Assembly (NCBI RefSeq): GCF_001723055.1
Contig: NZ_MDCR01000195.1
Location: 1-43,521, forward strand
Origin: Streptomyces niveus
GTDB taxonomy: Bacteria > Actinomycetota > Actinomycetes > Streptomycetales > Streptomycetaceae
Reading direction: 5' to 3'
DNA length: 43,521 nucleotides
Shown here: piece after piece, positions 1-9,269 of the stretch
How positions within the stretch are numbered: the stretch's first letter is position 1
Layout of the letters: each line of letters starts with the position of its first letter
The notes under the pieces: model-generated
The model's input: the letters and a program-made list of their open reading frames with translations, nothing else
Told to the model about the DNA's origin: nothing
The model's database searches: none
Translations under genes and position numbers: made by a program

Positions 1-3000
1 CTTCGTCAGTACGACGGCCTCCCCGCCCGCGACAGGTACGACGGCCTCCCCGCCCGCGACAGGTACGACGGCCTCGTCCGGGTCGCCGGCGCCGCCGCCC
101 TCCACCAGGCCGCCCTCCAGGGTCCCGTACGCGAAGTGCACGTCCTCGAAGGCGATCTCGCCGCGCAGAGACTCCACGGCCAGCGGCTTCGTCGCCGCCT
201 CCGTGGAGGTCGGCTCGCGCAGCAGCTCCTGGATGCGCCCCAGCGAGACGGTGGCCTGCTGGTAGCCGTCGAAGACCTGCGACAGCTGCTGCACGGGCGC
301 GAAGAACAGCTCGATGTACAGCAGATACGCGACGAGCGCGCCGGTGGTGAGCGTCCCCGCCTCCACCCGGCCCGCGCCGACGATCAGCACGGCCGCCGCC
401 GCCACGGAGGACAGCAGCTGGACGAAGGGGAAGTAGACGGAGATCAGCCACTGACCGCGTACCCGCGCCTGCCGGTAGTGGTCGCTGCGGCCGGCGAAGC
501 GCTCCGCGCCGTCCTTCTCGCGGCCGAAGGCCTGGACGATGCGCAGCCCGGACACGGACTCCTGGAGGTCGGCGTTGACGACGCTCACGCGTTCGCGCGC
601 CAGCTCGTACGCCTTGACGCTCTTGCGGCGGAAGAAGACGGTGCCGACGATCAGCACGGGCAGTGTCGCGAAGACGACCAGTGCCAGCCCCACGTCGATG
701 ACGAGCAGCACGACGAGGATGCCGAAGAAGGTGACGACGGAGACGAAGGCGGTGACGAGCCCCGTCTGCAGGAAGGTCGACAGCGCGTCGACGTCCGTCG
801 TCATGCGGGTCATGATGCGGCCGGTCAACTCGCGTTCGTAGTAGTCGAGTCCGAGCCGCTGGAGCTGGGCGAAGATCTTCAGGCGCAGCGAGTACAGGAC
901 GCGTTCACCGGTGCGGCCGGTCATCCGGGTCTCGCCGATCTGGGCGATCCACTGGACGGACACGACCAGCAGACCGAGCAGGGACGCCGCCCACACGGCG
1001 CCGAGCGCGAGCTGTTCCACGCCTTCGTCGATGCCGTGCCGGATCAGGACCGGCAGCAGCAGGCCCATACCGGCGTCGACCGCGACGAGGGCGAGGCTGG
1101 CGGCCAGTGGCAGTCCGAAGCCGCGCAGGAGGCGCCTGAGCCCGTACGACGACTCGGCGGCGACGGCGCGGGCCTCGTCGACGGCCGGGACGTCGGTGGC
1201 CGGGGGCAGCGCCTCGACCTGCGCGAGGAGTTCGGGCGTCGCGCCGGGCGCGGCGGACTCCTCGGCGGGTGCCTCCGCGCGTTCCCACAGGGTGGGGGTG
1301 ATACCGCGTTCGGCGTCGAACTCGGCGTCCAGTTCCTCCTGGACGGTGCGGTCGTCCGGCGCGGACGCGGGGCCCACGACGGCCGGGACGTGGCCCGGGG
1401 AGACGCCGCCCAGCTCGTCCGGGTCGGTGAGCAGCCGGCGGTAGAGGGCGGAGCGTTCCTGGAGTTCGTCGTGGGTGCCGATGTCGGCGAGCCGTCCCTC
1501 GTCCAGGACGGCGATGCGGTCGGCGAGGCCGAGGGTGGAGCGGCGGTGGGCGATGAGCAGCGTCGTACGGCCGGCCATCACCGAGCGCAGCGCCTCGTGG
1601 ATCTCGTGTTCGACGCGGGCGTCGACGGCGGACGTGGCGTCGTCCAGGAGCAGCAGCCGGGGGTCGGTGAGGATGGCGCGGGCCAGGGCGATGCGCTGGC
1701 GCTGGCCGCCGGAGAGGGTCAGGCCCTGTTCGCCGACGGCGGTGTCGTAGCCGGCGGGCAGGTCGGCGATGAAGCGGTCGGCCTGGGCGGCGCGGACGGC
1801 GCGTTCGATCTCCTCGTCGGTGGCGTCGGGTCTGCCGTAGGCGATGTTGGCGCGGACGGTGTCGGAGAAGAGGAAGCTGTCCTCGGGGACGAGTCCGATG
1901 GCGGAGCGCAGGGAGTCGAGGGTCAGTTCGCGTACGTCGTGGCCGCCGACGAGGACGGCGCCGTGCGTGACGTCGTAGAAACGCGGCAGGAGCAGCGACA
2001 CGGTGGACTTGCCGCTGCCGGACGAGCCGACGACGGCGACGGTCTCGCCGGGGCGGATCTCCAGGGAGAAGCCGTCGAGGACGGTGCGGCCGTCTCCGTA
2101 GGAGAACGTCACGTCGTCGAACTCGACGGATGCCTCGGCGTCGGCGGGGAGGTCCTTCGTGCCGTCCTGGATGGACGGTTCGGTGTCGATGAGTTCGAGG
2201 ACGCGCTCGACACCCGCGCGGGCCTGCTGGCCGACGGTCAGGACCATGGCGAGCATCCGGACGGGCCCGATGAGCTGTGCGAGGTAGGTGGAGAAGGCGA
2301 CGAACGTGCCGAGGGTGATCTGGCCCCGGGTGGCGAGCCAGCCGCCGAGGGCGAGCATCGCGACCTGTCCGAAGGCTGGTACGGCCTGGAGGGCGGGGGT
2401 GTAGCGGGAGTTGAGCCTGATCGTACGCAGCCGGCCGGCGAACAGTTTGCGGCCGGCGGCGCGCAGCTTGCCGGTCTCCTGCTCCTCCTGGCCGAAGCCC
2501 TTGACGACGCGTACGCCGGAGACGGACCCGTCGACGACTCCCGCGACGGTCGCGGCCTGCGACTGGGCGTACCAGGTGGCGGGGTGCAGGCGGGTGCGGC
2601 TGCGGCGGGCGATGTACCAGAGGGCGGGGGCGACGGCGAGGGCGACGAGGGTCAGGGGCAGCGACAGCCACGCCATGATCACGAGGGAGATGACGAAGAG
2701 CAGGACGTTGCCGATCGTCATCGGCAGCATGAAGAGCAGGCCCTGGATGAGCTGGAGGTCGCTGGTGGCGCGGCCGATGACCTGTCCGGTGGACAGTTCG
2801 TCCTGGCGGCGGCCGTCGAGCCCCGCGATGGTGCCGTACATCTCCGTACGGAGGTCGTGCTGGACGTCCAGGGCGAGGCGTCCGCCGTAGTAGCGGCGGA
2901 TGTAGGTCATGGCGTAGATGACGACGGCCGCGGCTATCAGCAGGCCGGTCCAGACGGCGATGGACCGGGTGCCGGTGCCGATCACGTCGTCGATGACGAC

Positions 3001-3186
3001 CTTGGTGATGAGGGGGACGAGCGCCATGACGGCCATGCCGGCGAGGGACGAGCCGAGGGCGAGGACGACGTTGCGCCGGTAGCGCCAGGCGTAGCCCATC
3101 AGACGGCGGGCCCAGCCGGCGTCGCCGCCGCTCGCCGCCGTCTCCTGTGCCTCGTCGTCCCGCGGGTCTGTCCGCTCCGCCGCCAC
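1..3186 (-). CDS. Fused double ABC exporter (TMD-NBD-TMD-NBD), 3' end outside window
   Basis: This is an ATP-driven membrane exporter carrying both halves in one chain; the substrate is unknown. The window holds 1062 codons and the C-terminal nucleotide-binding domain (NBD) is off the left edge. Visible in order are the first six-helix membrane domain (about residues 30-310), NBD1 with Walker A GSSGSGKST from residue 387, signature LSGGQ at 491-495 and an H-loop in LLIAHR, then a second membrane domain (about 690-990) and a linker. The NBD1 Walker B ends Asp515-Asp516 instead of Asp-Glu, so site 1 is probably degenerate, as in heterodimeric exporters. The linker carries a 9-residue tandem duplication. 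I chose the GTG at 3186 because GGAGGGG lies 8 bases before it; an in-frame ATG at 3234 would add 16 residues. A gap of 182 bases separates it from the upstream TPP-enzyme gene. The family call is firm; the substrate is open. Confidence 0.93.
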   Translation of the reverse strand, partial: MAAERTDPRDDEAQETAASGGDAGWARRLMGYAWRYRRNVVLALGSSLAGMAVMALVPLITKVVIDDVIGTGTRSIAVWTGLLIAAAVVIYAMTYIRRYYGGRLALDVQHDLRTEMYGTIAGLDGRRQDELSTGQVIGRATSDLQLIQGLLFMLPMTIGNVLLFVISLVIMAWLSLPLTLVALAVAPALWYIARRSRTRLHPATWYAQSQAATVAGVVDGSVSGVRVVKGFGQEEQETGKLRAAGRKLFAGRLRTIRLNSRYTPALQAVPAFGQVAMLALGGWLATRGQITLGTFVAFSTYLAQLIGPVRMLAMVLTVGQQARAGVERVLELIDTEPSIQDGTKDLPADAEASVEFDDVTFSYGDGRTVLDGFSLEIRPGETVAVVGSSGSGKSTVSLLLPRFYDVTHGAVLVGGHDVRELTLDSLRSAIGLVPEDSFLFSDTVRANIAYGRPDATDEEIERAVRAAQADRFIADLPAGYDTAVGEQGLTLSGGQRQRIALARAILTDPRLLLLDDATSAVDARVEHEIHEALRSVMAGRTTLLIAHRRSTLGLADRIAVLDEGRLADIGTHDELQERSALYRRLLTDPDELGGVSPGHVPAVVGPASAPDDRTVQEELDAEFDAERGITPTLWERAEAPAEESAAPGATPELLAQVEALPPATDVPAVDEARAVAAESSYGLRRLLRGFGLPLAASLALVAVDAGMGLLLPVLIRHGIDEGVEQLALGAVWAASLLGLLVVSVQWIAQIGETRMTGRTGERVLYSLRLKIFAQLQRLGLDYYERELTGRIMTRMTTDVDALSTFLQTGLVTAFVSVVTFFGILVVLLVIDVGLALVVFATLPVLIVGTVFFRRKSVKAYELARERVSVVNADLQESVSGLRIVQAFGREKDGAERFAGRSDHYRQARVRGQWLISVYFPFVQLLSSVAAAAVLIVGAGRVEAGTLTTGALVAYLLYIELFFAPVQQLSQVFDGYQQATVSLGRIQELLREPTSTEAATKPLAVESLRGEIAFEDVHFAYGTLEGGLVEGGGAGDPDEAVVPVAGGEAVVPVAGGEAVVLTK
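11..75. repeat. 27-bp in-frame tandem repeat in the exporter linker
   Basis: Two perfect 27-bp units lie at 11-37 and 38-64, followed by a partial third copy of 11 bases (65-75). On the minus strand each unit encodes the nonapeptide EAVVPVAGG, so the reading frame is kept. It lies in the linker before the second nucleotide-binding domain, where length change should be tolerated. Confidence 0.93.
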
Positions 3187-3368
3187 TGTCGCCGCCCCTC
3201 CGTCGCCCTGCCGTTTTTGTCGGTACGCGGGCATCCCCCGTGGACCCCTGCCGGAAGGCATCAACGCGTCCACGTGCGGATTTCATCCCACCGCAACAAA
3301 TACCCGTCGCTGGTCGCAGTCGCCCGTCGGAGGGACCAGGACTGATGACCGAGTACGGCGGGGGCTTC

Positions 3369-5048
3369 TCAGGTCAGGTGGGTGGGGGCGAACAGCTTCA
3401 GGAGCGCCGGGAGCACCACCACGGACGGTCCGGGGGCCGCCAGCGCCTTCGACAGGTCCTCGCGCAGCGTCTCGGGGCTCGTACGGACCGCGGGGACGCC
3501 GAAGGACTCGGCGAGGGCGACGAAGTCCGGGCGGGCCAGCTCGGTGCCGGTGGTCTCGCCGAAGGCGTCCGTCATGTACTCGCGCAGGATGCCGTAGCCG
3601 CCGTCGTCCACGATCAGCCAGGTGACGGGGAGGTCGTACTGGCGGGCGGTGGCCAGCTCGGCGATCGAGTACATCGCGCCGCCGTCGCCGGAGACCGCGA
3701 GGACGGGCTTCGTGGCGTCGGCCGCCGCCGCGCCGATGGCGGCCGGGAAGCCGTAGCCGAGCCCGCCGGCGCCCTGGCCGGAGTGCATCGGGCCCGGCCA
3801 GGCGGACCAGGCCCAGTAGGCGAGGATCGTCATGTCCCAGAAGCTGGGCGCGGTGGCGGGCAGCGCCTCTCTTACGGAGGCGAGCACCCGCTGCTCCAGG
3901 GCGAGGTCCTGGGCGTCGAGCCGGGCGCGTACCTTCTCCAGGACCGTACGGACGGCGTCCCGCGCGGCCTCGGCGCCCTTTCTGCCGGTCACGGACTCCA
4001 GGAGCGCGGACAGCGCCTCGCGGGCGTCGGCGTGGATGCCGAGGGCCGGGAGGTTGGACTCCAGCTTGCCGAGGTCGGCCTCGATCTGGATGACCCGGCC
4101 GCGGGGGCGGAAGGTGTAGTAGTTGGAGGACAGTTCGCCGAGCCCGGAGCCGACGACGAGCACGACGTCGGCGTCCTCCAGGAAGTCGGTGGTGTGCCGG
4201 TCCTCCAGCCAGGACTGGAGCGACAGGGGGTGCTCCCACGGGAAGGCGCCCTTGCCGCCGAAGGTGGTGACGACGGGGGCGTTGAGCTTCTCCGCGAGGG
4301 CCCGCAGCTTGCCGGCCGCGTCCGCCCGTACGACTCCGCCGCCCGCGATGATCACGGGGCGCAGGGCGTGCGACAGGGCGTGCGCCGCCACGGCGATCAG
4401 TTCGGGGCGCGGCAGCAGTTCGCGCGGGGTGGCGTCGACGGCGGTGACGAGCGGGAGCGTCGTCTCCTTGAGGAGGATGTCCTGGGGGATCTCGACCCAG
4501 ACGGGTCCGTGCGGAGCGGTGAGCGCGGACTCCCAGGCGGCGGCGATCGCGGACGGGATCTGGGAGGCCGTACGGACGAGGTGGACGGACTTGACGATGT
4601 CGCGGAACGAGGCCTGCTGGTCGCGCAGTTCGTGCAAGTAGCCGTGCCGGCCGCCGCCGAGGCCGGCCGACGGGATCTGGCTGGAGATCGCGAGCACGGG
4701 CGACGACGCGGCGGCGGCCTCCTGGAGCGCGGCGAGTGAGGTGAGCGCGCCCGGCCCGGTGGAGAGCAGCAGGGGCGCGACCTCGCCGGTGACGCGGCCG
4801 TAGGCGTCGGCGGCGAACCCGGCGTTGTTCTCGACGCGCAGTCCGACGTAGTCCAGGTCGGAGCGGCGCAGCGCGTCGAACATGCCGAGCGCGTGCTGGC
4901 CCGGCAGACCGAAGACGGTGGTGGCGCCGAGGCCGTGGAGGGTCTCCACGACGAGGTCGCCGCCGTTGCGCCCGGCGGGCGGGTTCAGGGCCAGCTCGGT
5001 CTGCTCGGGGGTGTACCGGGGGATCTCGTGGTGGTGGTCGTGAGTCAC
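3369..5048 (-). CDS. Thiamine-diphosphate-dependent decarboxylase/acetolactate-synthase-like enzyme
   Basis: A 559-residue member of the TPP enzyme family that includes acetolactate synthase, benzoylformate decarboxylase and 2-ketoarginine decarboxylase. The N-terminal PYR domain (about 28-200) has the cofactor-activating glutamate, E73, in RVENNAG. A central domain spans about 210-350. The C-terminal PP domain (about 390-545) has the GDGG Mg/TPP motif, although the usual NN that closes this motif is replaced in IVDDGGYG. The start is a GTG whose GTGA overlaps the stop of the ureohydrolase gene, so the two are translationally coupled. Next to an agmatinase-family enzyme and a sodium symporter, a role in arginine or guanidino-acid breakdown (for example 2-ketoarginine decarboxylation) is more likely than branched-chain amino acid synthesis, because no small acetolactate synthase subunit is present. 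The exact substrate is inference. Confidence 0.9.
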   Translation of the reverse strand: MTHDHHHEIPRYTPEQTELALNPPAGRNGGDLVVETLHGLGATTVFGLPGQHALGMFDALRRSDLDYVGLRVENNAGFAADAYGRVTGEVAPLLLSTGPGALTSLAALQEAAAASSPVLAISSQIPSAGLGGGRHGYLHELRDQQASFRDIVKSVHLVRTASQIPSAIAAAWESALTAPHGPVWVEIPQDILLKETTLPLVTAVDATPRELLPRPELIAVAAHALSHALRPVIIAGGGVVRADAAGKLRALAEKLNAPVVTTFGGKGAFPWEHPLSLQSWLEDRHTTDFLEDADVVLVVGSGLGELSSNYYTFRPRGRVIQIEADLGKLESNLPALGIHADAREALSALLESVTGRKGAEAARDAVRTVLEKVRARLDAQDLALEQRVLASVREALPATAPSFWDMTILAYWAWSAWPGPMHSGQGAGGLGYGFPAAIGAAAADATKPVLAVSGDGGAMYSIAELATARQYDLPVTWLIVDDGGYGILREYMTDAFGETTGTELARPDFVALAESFGVPAVRTSPETLREDLSKALAAPGPSVVVLPALLKLFAPTHLT

Positions 5049-6049
5049 TTCGCGCGGTCCTCCGCGATCTGGCGGGACATGATCGTGGTCAGCTCGTACG
5101 CCGTGTGGGAGGCGGCGACGGAGGTGATCTCCGCGTGGTCGTACGCGGGGGCGACCTCGACCACGTCGGCGGACACGAGGTGGCAGGAGGCCAGTCCCCG
5201 CAGGATTTCGAGGAGTTCGCGGGAGGTGAGCCCGCCCGCCTCGGGGGTGCCGGTGCCGGGCGCGTGCGCCGGGTCGAGCACGTCGATGTCGATGGAGATG
5301 TACAGCGGTCGGTCCCCGATGCGCTGCCGCAGCTGGTCGGCGACCTCGTCCACGCCGCGCCGCATGACGTCGGCGGAGGTGACGATGCCGAAGCCCATCC
5401 GGTGGTCGTCGTCCAGGTCCTTCTTGCCGTAGAGCGGCCCGCGGGTGCCGACGTGCGACAGCGCCTCCGTGTCGAGGATGCCTTCCTCGACGGCGCGGCG
5501 GAACGGGGTGCCGTGGGTGTACTCGGCGCCGAAGTACGTGTCCCAGGTGTCCAGGTGCGCGTCGAAGTGGAGCAGGGCGACGGGGCCGTGCTTCTTGGCG
5601 ACGGAGCGCAGCAGGGGCAGCGCGATGGTGTGGTCGCCGCCGAGCGTCATCAGGCGGGCGCCGGTGCCGAGCAGGTCGTCGGCCGCCGCCTCGATCGTGT
5701 CGACGGCCTCGTTGATGTTGAACGGGTTGGCGGCGATGTCACCGGCGTCGGCGACCTGGGCGAGCGCGAACGGCGACGCGTCCTGGGCCGGGTTGTACGG
5801 GCGCAGCAGCCGGGACGCCTCGCGGATGGCGTTGCCGCCGAAGCGGGCGCCGGGCCGGTAGGACACGCCGCTGTCGAAGGGGACCCCGACCACGGCGACA
5901 TCGGCGGCCCCGACCTCGTCCAGCCTGGGGAGGCGGGCGAAGGTGGCGGGGCCCGCGTACCGGGGCACGCGGGAGGAGTCGACGGGCCCTCGCGGGCCGC
6001 CGTCCCGGCCGGTGGCGGCGGTGTTGTCGGGTCCTGCTGCGCTGCTCAT
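5045..6049 (-). CDS. speB: Agmatinase/guanidinobutyrase-family ureohydrolase
   Basis: A 334-residue arginase-fold hydrolase that releases urea from a guanidino compound. All the binuclear manganese ligands are visible: H140 in GGDHT, D163/H165/D167 in FDAHLD, and D254/D256 in SIDIDVLDP. The open frame continues upstream, but the ATG at 6049 follows GAGAGGG and gives normal family length with a short disordered N-terminus. It lies 122 bases after the symporter gene and overlaps the TPP-enzyme gene by 4 bases. Family members act on agmatine, 4-guanidinobutyrate or 3-guanidinopropionate. The combination with an SSS symporter and a TPP decarboxylase resembles the Pseudomonas guanidinobutyrase neighbourhood as I recall it, so 4-guanidinobutyrate is as likely a substrate as agmatine. 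The symbol is the family name only. Confidence 0.93.
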   Translation of the reverse strand: MSSAAGPDNTAATGRDGGPRGPVDSSRVPRYAGPATFARLPRLDEVGAADVAVVGVPFDSGVSYRPGARFGGNAIREASRLLRPYNPAQDASPFALAQVADAGDIAANPFNINEAVDTIEAAADDLLGTGARLMTLGGDHTIALPLLRSVAKKHGPVALLHFDAHLDTWDTYFGAEYTHGTPFRRAVEEGILDTEALSHVGTRGPLYGKKDLDDDHRMGFGIVTSADVMRRGVDEVADQLRQRIGDRPLYISIDIDVLDPAHAPGTGTPEAGGLTSRELLEILRGLASCHLVSADVVEVAPAYDHAEITSVAASHTAYELTTIMSRQIAEDRAK

Positions 6050-6171
6050 GCCTGTCGAGCCCTCTCGTGGTGCGTGTACGTGTCCAGCATGCCCCTGGCC
6101 ACTGACAATGGGTGCGGCGCCCTCCCGGACCCCTCCCGGAGCCTCCCGGCGGGCGCCGCCGGGACCCGGGG

Positions 6172-7692
6172 TCAGCCCGCGCTGCCCGCCGGGACGGAGC
6201 CGGGCCGGGCGGCGTCGCCGCTCTCGTCCGGACCCTCGCCGTCCCCGTCCCCGCCCTCGCCTGCGAGGCGGCGGCGCCACGCGGCCAGCACGGCCGCGTC
6301 CGTCGGCTTCGTCGCCAGGCTGACGACGACGTAGACGACCAGCGAGGCGATCAGCCCGTAGTAGATGGGCTCGTTGGCCAGGATGCCGTACGCGGTCATC
6401 AGGCCGATCACCGAGAGTCCGCCGACGATCATCGAGGCGAGCGCGCCCTGCACGGTGCCGCGCTTCCACAGGAGGCCGCCGAGGATGGGCACCAGCAGTC
6501 CGCCGACGAGGAGGTTGTAGGCGACGGTCAGTGCCCCGACGACGTCGTTGAGCGCGATGGCGATGCAGATGACGGCGAGGCCCATGACCAGGATGAAGGC
6601 GCGGTTGTCCTTCACCTCGTCCCGCTCCCCCACCGTGTCCGTCCGCCCCTCGCGCTGCCCGACGAGGCTGCGCAGCCGCGCCCAGATGTCGTTGTTGGCG
6701 ACGGTGGCGCAGGCGATCAGCGCTCCGGACGACGTCGACATCACGGCGGCGAGGGCGGCGGCCAGCACCAGTCCCCGTACGCCGGGCGGCAGTTCGTCCT
6801 TGACGATGGTGGCGAACGCGTCGTCGGCGCTCGGCAGCTTCGGGTAGAGCACCTTGGCTGCGGTGCCGATGACGGCTCCGGCTATCGCGTAGACGAGACA
6901 GTAGGTACCGGCGACGGTGCCGCCCCAGCGGGCCGTCCTGTCGCCGCGCGCGGTGAACACGCGCTGCCAGATGTCCTGCCCGATCAGCATGCCGAAGGTG
7001 TAGATCAGCACGTACGTGAAGATCGTCTCGCCGCCGATGCCCAGCGGGTCGAAGTACTCGGTGGGAAGCCGCTCCTTCATCTCGCTGAAGCCGCCCGCCT
7101 TCACGACGGCGATGGGCAGCAGGAGCAGCAGCACACCGATCGTCTTGACGACGAACTGCACCATGTCCGTGAGCGTGATCGACCACATGCCGCCGAGCGT
7201 GGAGTACGCCACCACGATGGCGCCGCCCAGGATGATCGCGACGGTGCGGTGCATGTCGAAGAGGACGTCGAAGATCGTGGCGTACGCGATGGTCGAGGTG
7301 ACCGCGAGCATCAGTGTGTAGGCCCACATGACGAGCCCGGAGATGATGCCGGCGCGTCCTCCGTACCGAAGGTCGAGCATCTCGGAGACGGTGTAGACCT
7401 TCAGCCGGGCGATGCGCGCGGAGAAGAACACCGACAGGGCCAGGAGTCCGAGACCGATGGTGAAGACCATCCAGGCGCCGGAGAGGCCGTACTTGTAGCC
7501 GAGGCCGACGCCGCCGATGGTGGAGGCGCCGCCGAGGACGATGGCGGCCATGGTGCCGGAGTACATCCAGGGGCCGAGCCTGCGGCCCGCCACCAGGAAC
7601 TCGCTCTTGGACTTGGCGCGGCGCATGCCCCACCAGCCCATGGCGAGCATGCCGGCGAGATAGACGACGATCACCGCGTAGTCCACAGCCAT
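6172..7692 (-). CDS. Sodium:solute symporter (SSS family)
   Basis: A 506-residue secondary transporter with about 13 hydrophobic segments, starting directly with a membrane helix. The segment from roughly residue 50 ([15 protein letters not shown]) is the conserved SSS glycine-rich region, and [21 protein letters not shown] near residue 320 is the conserved sodium-site helix with serine pair. The last 35 or so residues are a charged cytoplasmic tail. AGGAGGAAG lies a few bases before the ATG. It is the first gene of the operon with the ureohydrolase and TPP enzyme, and it is divergent from a PucR regulator, so it most likely imports the guanidino or amino-acid substrate they degrade. The specific substrate cannot be read from the sequence. 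Confidence 0.94.
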   Translation of the reverse strand: MAVDYAVIVVYLAGMLAMGWWGMRRAKSKSEFLVAGRRLGPWMYSGTMAAIVLGGASTIGGVGLGYKYGLSGAWMVFTIGLGLLALSVFFSARIARLKVYTVSEMLDLRYGGRAGIISGLVMWAYTLMLAVTSTIAYATIFDVLFDMHRTVAIILGGAIVVAYSTLGGMWSITLTDMVQFVVKTIGVLLLLLPIAVVKAGGFSEMKERLPTEYFDPLGIGGETIFTYVLIYTFGMLIGQDIWQRVFTARGDRTARWGGTVAGTYCLVYAIAGAVIGTAAKVLYPKLPSADDAFATIVKDELPPGVRGLVLAAALAAVMSTSSGALIACATVANNDIWARLRSLVGQREGRTDTVGERDEVKDNRAFILVMGLAVICIAIALNDVVGALTVAYNLLVGGLLVPILGGLLWKRGTVQGALASMIVGGLSVIGLMTAYGILANEPIYYGLIASLVVYVVVSLATKPTDAAVLAAWRRRLAGEGGDGDGEGPDESGDAARPGSVPAGSAG

Positions 7693-7785
7693 GGGGCTTC
7701 CTCCTGCTACTGATCAACTCCGGGGTGCTGCTCTTGTGCGTGTCGACGGTAGGTGGCCGGAAAGCAACGCTGAAGTGTACGTTTC

Positions 7786-7822
7786 ATCCATTCTTTTCAC
7801 CGCTGATGGATGGATCATCCAT
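7786..7822. promoter_or_regulatory. Candidate operator: clustered ATGGAT/ATCCAT hexamers
   Basis: ATCCAT lies at 7786-7791, ATGGAT at 7806-7811 and 7810-7815, and ATCCAT at 7817-7822. The last two form a perfect inverted repeat (ATGGAT-C-ATCCAT, 7810-7822) that overlaps the two possible PucR start codons. In the short divergent gap between regulator and symporter operon, this would suit autoregulation. The role is inferred. Confidence 0.4.
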
Positions 7823-9266
7823 GCCGGAACCTTCCGCTCCGCCCACCCCGCCGGTCCCGCTGGCCGCACTGCTCGCCGACGCCACGCTCGGCCTGCGCCT
7901 GATCGCGGGCCTGCCGGACGCGCGGGGCGAGGGCGCGGAGGGTGTGGCCGTCCACTGGGTGCACACCTCGGAGATGGCCGACCCGTACCCGTATCTGCTC
8001 GGGGGTGAGCTGCTGCTGACCGCGGGCGTGCAGCTGACGGACGCGCACGCCGACACCTATGTGAGGAGGGTCGTCGAGGCGGGCGCGACGGCGCTCGGCT
8101 TCGGGGTCGCGCCGGTGTACGACACGGTCCCGGCCGGTCTGGTCGAGGCGTGCGACCGCCATGGGCTGCCGCTGCTGGAGATCCCGCCGCGCACCCCGTT
8201 CACGACCGTGGCGCGCGGGGTGTGGCGGCTGATGGCCGAGGCCCGCCACCGCGAGTTGCGCCGGGTCACCGAGGCCCAGCAGGGCCTCGCGGCGGCTGCC
8301 GCCCGCCCGGACCCGGTCCCGGCGGTGCTGCGCCAGCTCGCGGTGCGGCTCGGCGGGCGCGCGGTGCTGTACGCCCCGGACGGCGCGGAGCTGCACGCCA
8401 CGGGCAGCGACCCGGCGCCCGGATCCCGTACGGCGCTGGCCCGGCTGTCGCGCCTGGTGAACCCGCCGCACGGCACGGCCGCCGACACGGTGGGCGGCGC
8501 GCGCCTGGCCGCGTACGCGCTGGGCGGCGGCCAGGGCCTGGTCCTGGGGGTCGCCGCCGGCCGCAGGGAGGCGGGCGACCACACCGTCACGGGCGTGGCC
8601 GTCGTCCTGCTGTCGCTGCTCACGGCCCCGCACCAGGGCGCGGCGGAGGCGGCGCGCTCGGCGGCGCTCGTACGGCTCCTGCTGGGCGCGGCACCCACCG
8701 AGGCGGCGCCGCTGCTCGGTCCCGGCCCGTGGAGCGTGGTGCACGGGCACGGCGGCGACACGCCGTTCGCGGCGTCGGCGCTGGCGGCGGCGCTCGGCAG
8801 CGCGCTGGCCGAGACGGACGGCACGACGGTCCGCGTCCTCACCGACCGCCCGGTCACCGCGCAGCCGGGCTGGGCGCTGGGCGTGAGCGCGCCGGCCGCC
8901 CCCGCAGCGCTGCCGGAGGCCGACGCCCAGGCGGCCCGCGCGCTGCGCCGTGCGGAGGCGACCCGGGCCGACCTCGTGCACCACCACGAGCCCGGCCCGG
9001 ACGCCCTGACGGCGCTCGTACCTCCTGAAGAGGCGGCGGCGCACGCCCGTTCCCGGCTGGCCCCGCTCGCCGGGTCCCCCGCGCTGACGGAGACCCTGCG
9101 GACCTGGCTCTCCCTGCACGGCAGTTGGGACCGTACGGCGGTGGCCCTGGCGGTCCACCGCAACACGGTGCGCCAGCGTGTCGCCCGCTGCGCGACGCTG
9201 CTGGACGCGGACCTGGACGAGGCGGACGTACGGATGGAGCTGTGGTTCGCGCTGCGGTGGCTGTGA
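7821..9266 (+). CDS. PucR-family transcriptional regulator
   Basis: A regulator of about 481 residues. An N-terminal PucR purine-catabolism-type sensor domain covers about the first 125 residues (it begins LAALLADATLGLRLIAG), a middle GGDEF-like/CdaR region follows, and a C-terminal PucR helix-turn-helix covers about the last 55 residues (TAVALAVHRNTVRQRV). It is divergent from the symporter-ureohydrolase-TPP operon and is the natural candidate for its substrate-responsive activator. The start is uncertain: ATG codons at 7806 and 7821 are both possible and neither has a clear Shine-Dalgarno sequence; I chose 7821 because the domain begins shortly after it. The stop lies 3 bases from the convergent ccdA-like gene. 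Confidence 0.9.
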   Translation: MPEPSAPPTPPVPLAALLADATLGLRLIAGLPDARGEGAEGVAVHWVHTSEMADPYPYLLGGELLLTAGVQLTDAHADTYVRRVVEAGATALGFGVAPVYDTVPAGLVEACDRHGLPLLEIPPRTPFTTVARGVWRLMAEARHRELRRVTEAQQGLAAAAARPDPVPAVLRQLAVRLGGRAVLYAPDGAELHATGSDPAPGSRTALARLSRLVNPPHGTAADTVGGARLAAYALGGGQGLVLGVAAGRREAGDHTVTGVAVVLLSLLTAPHQGAAEAARSAALVRLLLGAAPTEAAPLLGPGPWSVVHGHGGDTPFAASALAAALGSALAETDGTTVRVLTDRPVTAQPGWALGVSAPAAPAALPEADAQAARALRRAEATRADLVHHHEPGPDALTALVPPEEAAAHARSRLAPLAGSPALTETLRTWLSLHGSWDRTAVALAVHRNTVRQRVARCATLLDADLDEADVRMELWFALRWL

Positions 9267-9269
9267 GCT

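Noticed and set aside
905..3286. A 793-codon minus-strand frame in the exporter region
   Set aside because: The product is Arg/Pro-rich low-complexity sequence from the wrong frame of the same strand.
136..3345. A 1069-codon open frame on the plus strand opposite the ABC exporter
   Set aside because: It is antisense shadow sequence: its product is Gly/Asp/Gln-rich without domains, while the minus strand encodes intact Walker A, signature and H-loop motifs.
5045..7717. A single 890-codon protein covering ureohydrolase and symporter DNA
   Set aside because: Only the part from 6049 downward has ureohydrolase motifs; the upstream part is an out-of-frame reading of the symporter gene.
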